NCBI GenBank assembly: GCA_051155775.1
Contig: DAXETV010000046.1
Span: forward strand, 32,983-96,982
Length of the DNA: 64,000 nt
DNA from: CAYSCZ01 sp051155775
GTDB lineage: Bacteria > Bacteroidota > Bacteroidia > Cytophagales > Cyclobacteriaceae
Direction: 5' to 3'
The notes beneath the pieces are model-generated. The model saw nothing but the letters and a program-made list of their open reading frames with translations. It did no database searches and was not told the origin of the DNA. The translations under genes were made by a program, and so were the position numbers. Position 1 is the stretch's first letter, and every line of letters starts with the position of its first letter. Of this stretch, positions 63,866 to 64,000 are shown in pieces.

Positions 63866-64000
63866 ATGATCAGAAGAAACTGGGACCATTTAGGGTTTGG
63901 AAAAACTAATCGAATTAACCATCTGAATTTTAATAAATCATTGAAAATTAAGGTGTTTAATGAAGTTTTTTTTCTTATCGGTAATGTCACATTTTTATAT
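63866..64000 (+). CDS. Possible 5' end of a gene running off the right edge
   Basis: An open frame of 45 codons from ATG 63866 to the edge. It reads MIRRNWDHLGFGKTNRIN, then a hydrophobic start KIKVFNEVFFLIGNVTFLY that looks like a first membrane segment of the kind seen in Cytophagales sensor proteins. Too short to identify; an alternative start in another frame is at 63960. Confidence 0.35.
   Translation, partial: MIRRNWDHLGFGKTNRINHLNFNKSLKIKVFNEVFFLIGNVTFLY

Noticed and set aside
1..64000. CRISPR array, prophage, insertion sequence or integrase genes
   Set aside because: No regularly spaced direct repeats, no transposase or integrase motifs, and no terminal inverted repeats with target duplications were seen.

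Overview
The window looks like a chromosomal piece of a Bacteroidota bacterium, most likely a member of the Cytophagales. The signs are low GC, start codons without Shine-Dalgarno sequences, promoters of the Bacteroidota type (TAnnTTTG near -7, sometimes TTTG about 19 bases upstream), a short primary sigma factor of the Bacteroidota kind, a bacillithiol deacetylase, and many signal-peptide or lipoprotein genes of families seen mainly in this phylum. No phage, transposase, plasmid gene or CRISPR array was seen.

Layout. 1-2359 (minus): a TonB-dependent receptor of the hemoglobin/transferrin type that runs off the left edge and is out of frame with its only good start at an A10 tract. 2.4-9.3 kb: ROK kinase, YheT-like hydrolase, UPF0114 membrane protein, two orphan lipoproteins, an SDR-type protein and a deoxyribonucleotidase. 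9.5-11.6 kb (minus): PadR regulator, degenerate M23 protein and signal peptidase I in one compact unit. 11.7-20.5 kb: tRNA-Met, NDH-2, LptF/G permease and the housekeeping run rpsO, pnp, rpoD-like sigma, trxB. 20.5-30.2 kb: bshB1, a GT2 glycosyltransferase, miaE, yqgE, a DUF349 protein with tandem repeats, tRNA-Thr with a decayed copy of its 3' flank, an S9 peptidase fused to an FGE-like domain, and a lipoprotein. 30.2-33.0 kb (minus): leuS.

33.0-38.8 kb is the most interesting part: a very AT-rich lasso-peptide cluster. On the minus strand the order is PqqD-like B1, HPr-kinase-like kinase, sulfotransferase, B2 leader protease, asparagine-synthetase-like cyclase C, and then a 53-codon precursor gene whose start overlaps the end of the cyclase gene. 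A nucleotidyltransferase-family protein is divergently encoded. The precursor has the leader recognition pattern, one possible acceptor Glu and a C-terminal Tyr-Tyr-Ser. The kinase plus sulfotransferase suggest a doubly tailored lasso peptide, and the ring register is unusual.

38.8-46.0 kb (minus) holds a second unusual module: a PQQ-type beta-propeller protein, then (after a terminator-like hairpin) a secreted WD40-caspase, a FecR-like exported protein and a CHASE2 membrane protein, the last three closely packed. It may be an envelope-located caspase signalling system.

46.2-64 kb: GH15 glycosidase, DUF885 and DUF4403 proteins, an exported hypothetical, an MFS transporter, a Kelch lipoprotein, a GluR0-like potassium channel/receptor, alpha-glucan phosphorylase, an aspartoacylase-family hydrolase, sulfide:quinone oxidoreductase with a small 47-residue partner, an aminotransferase, a phosphotriesterase-family protein and the possible start of one more gene at the right edge.
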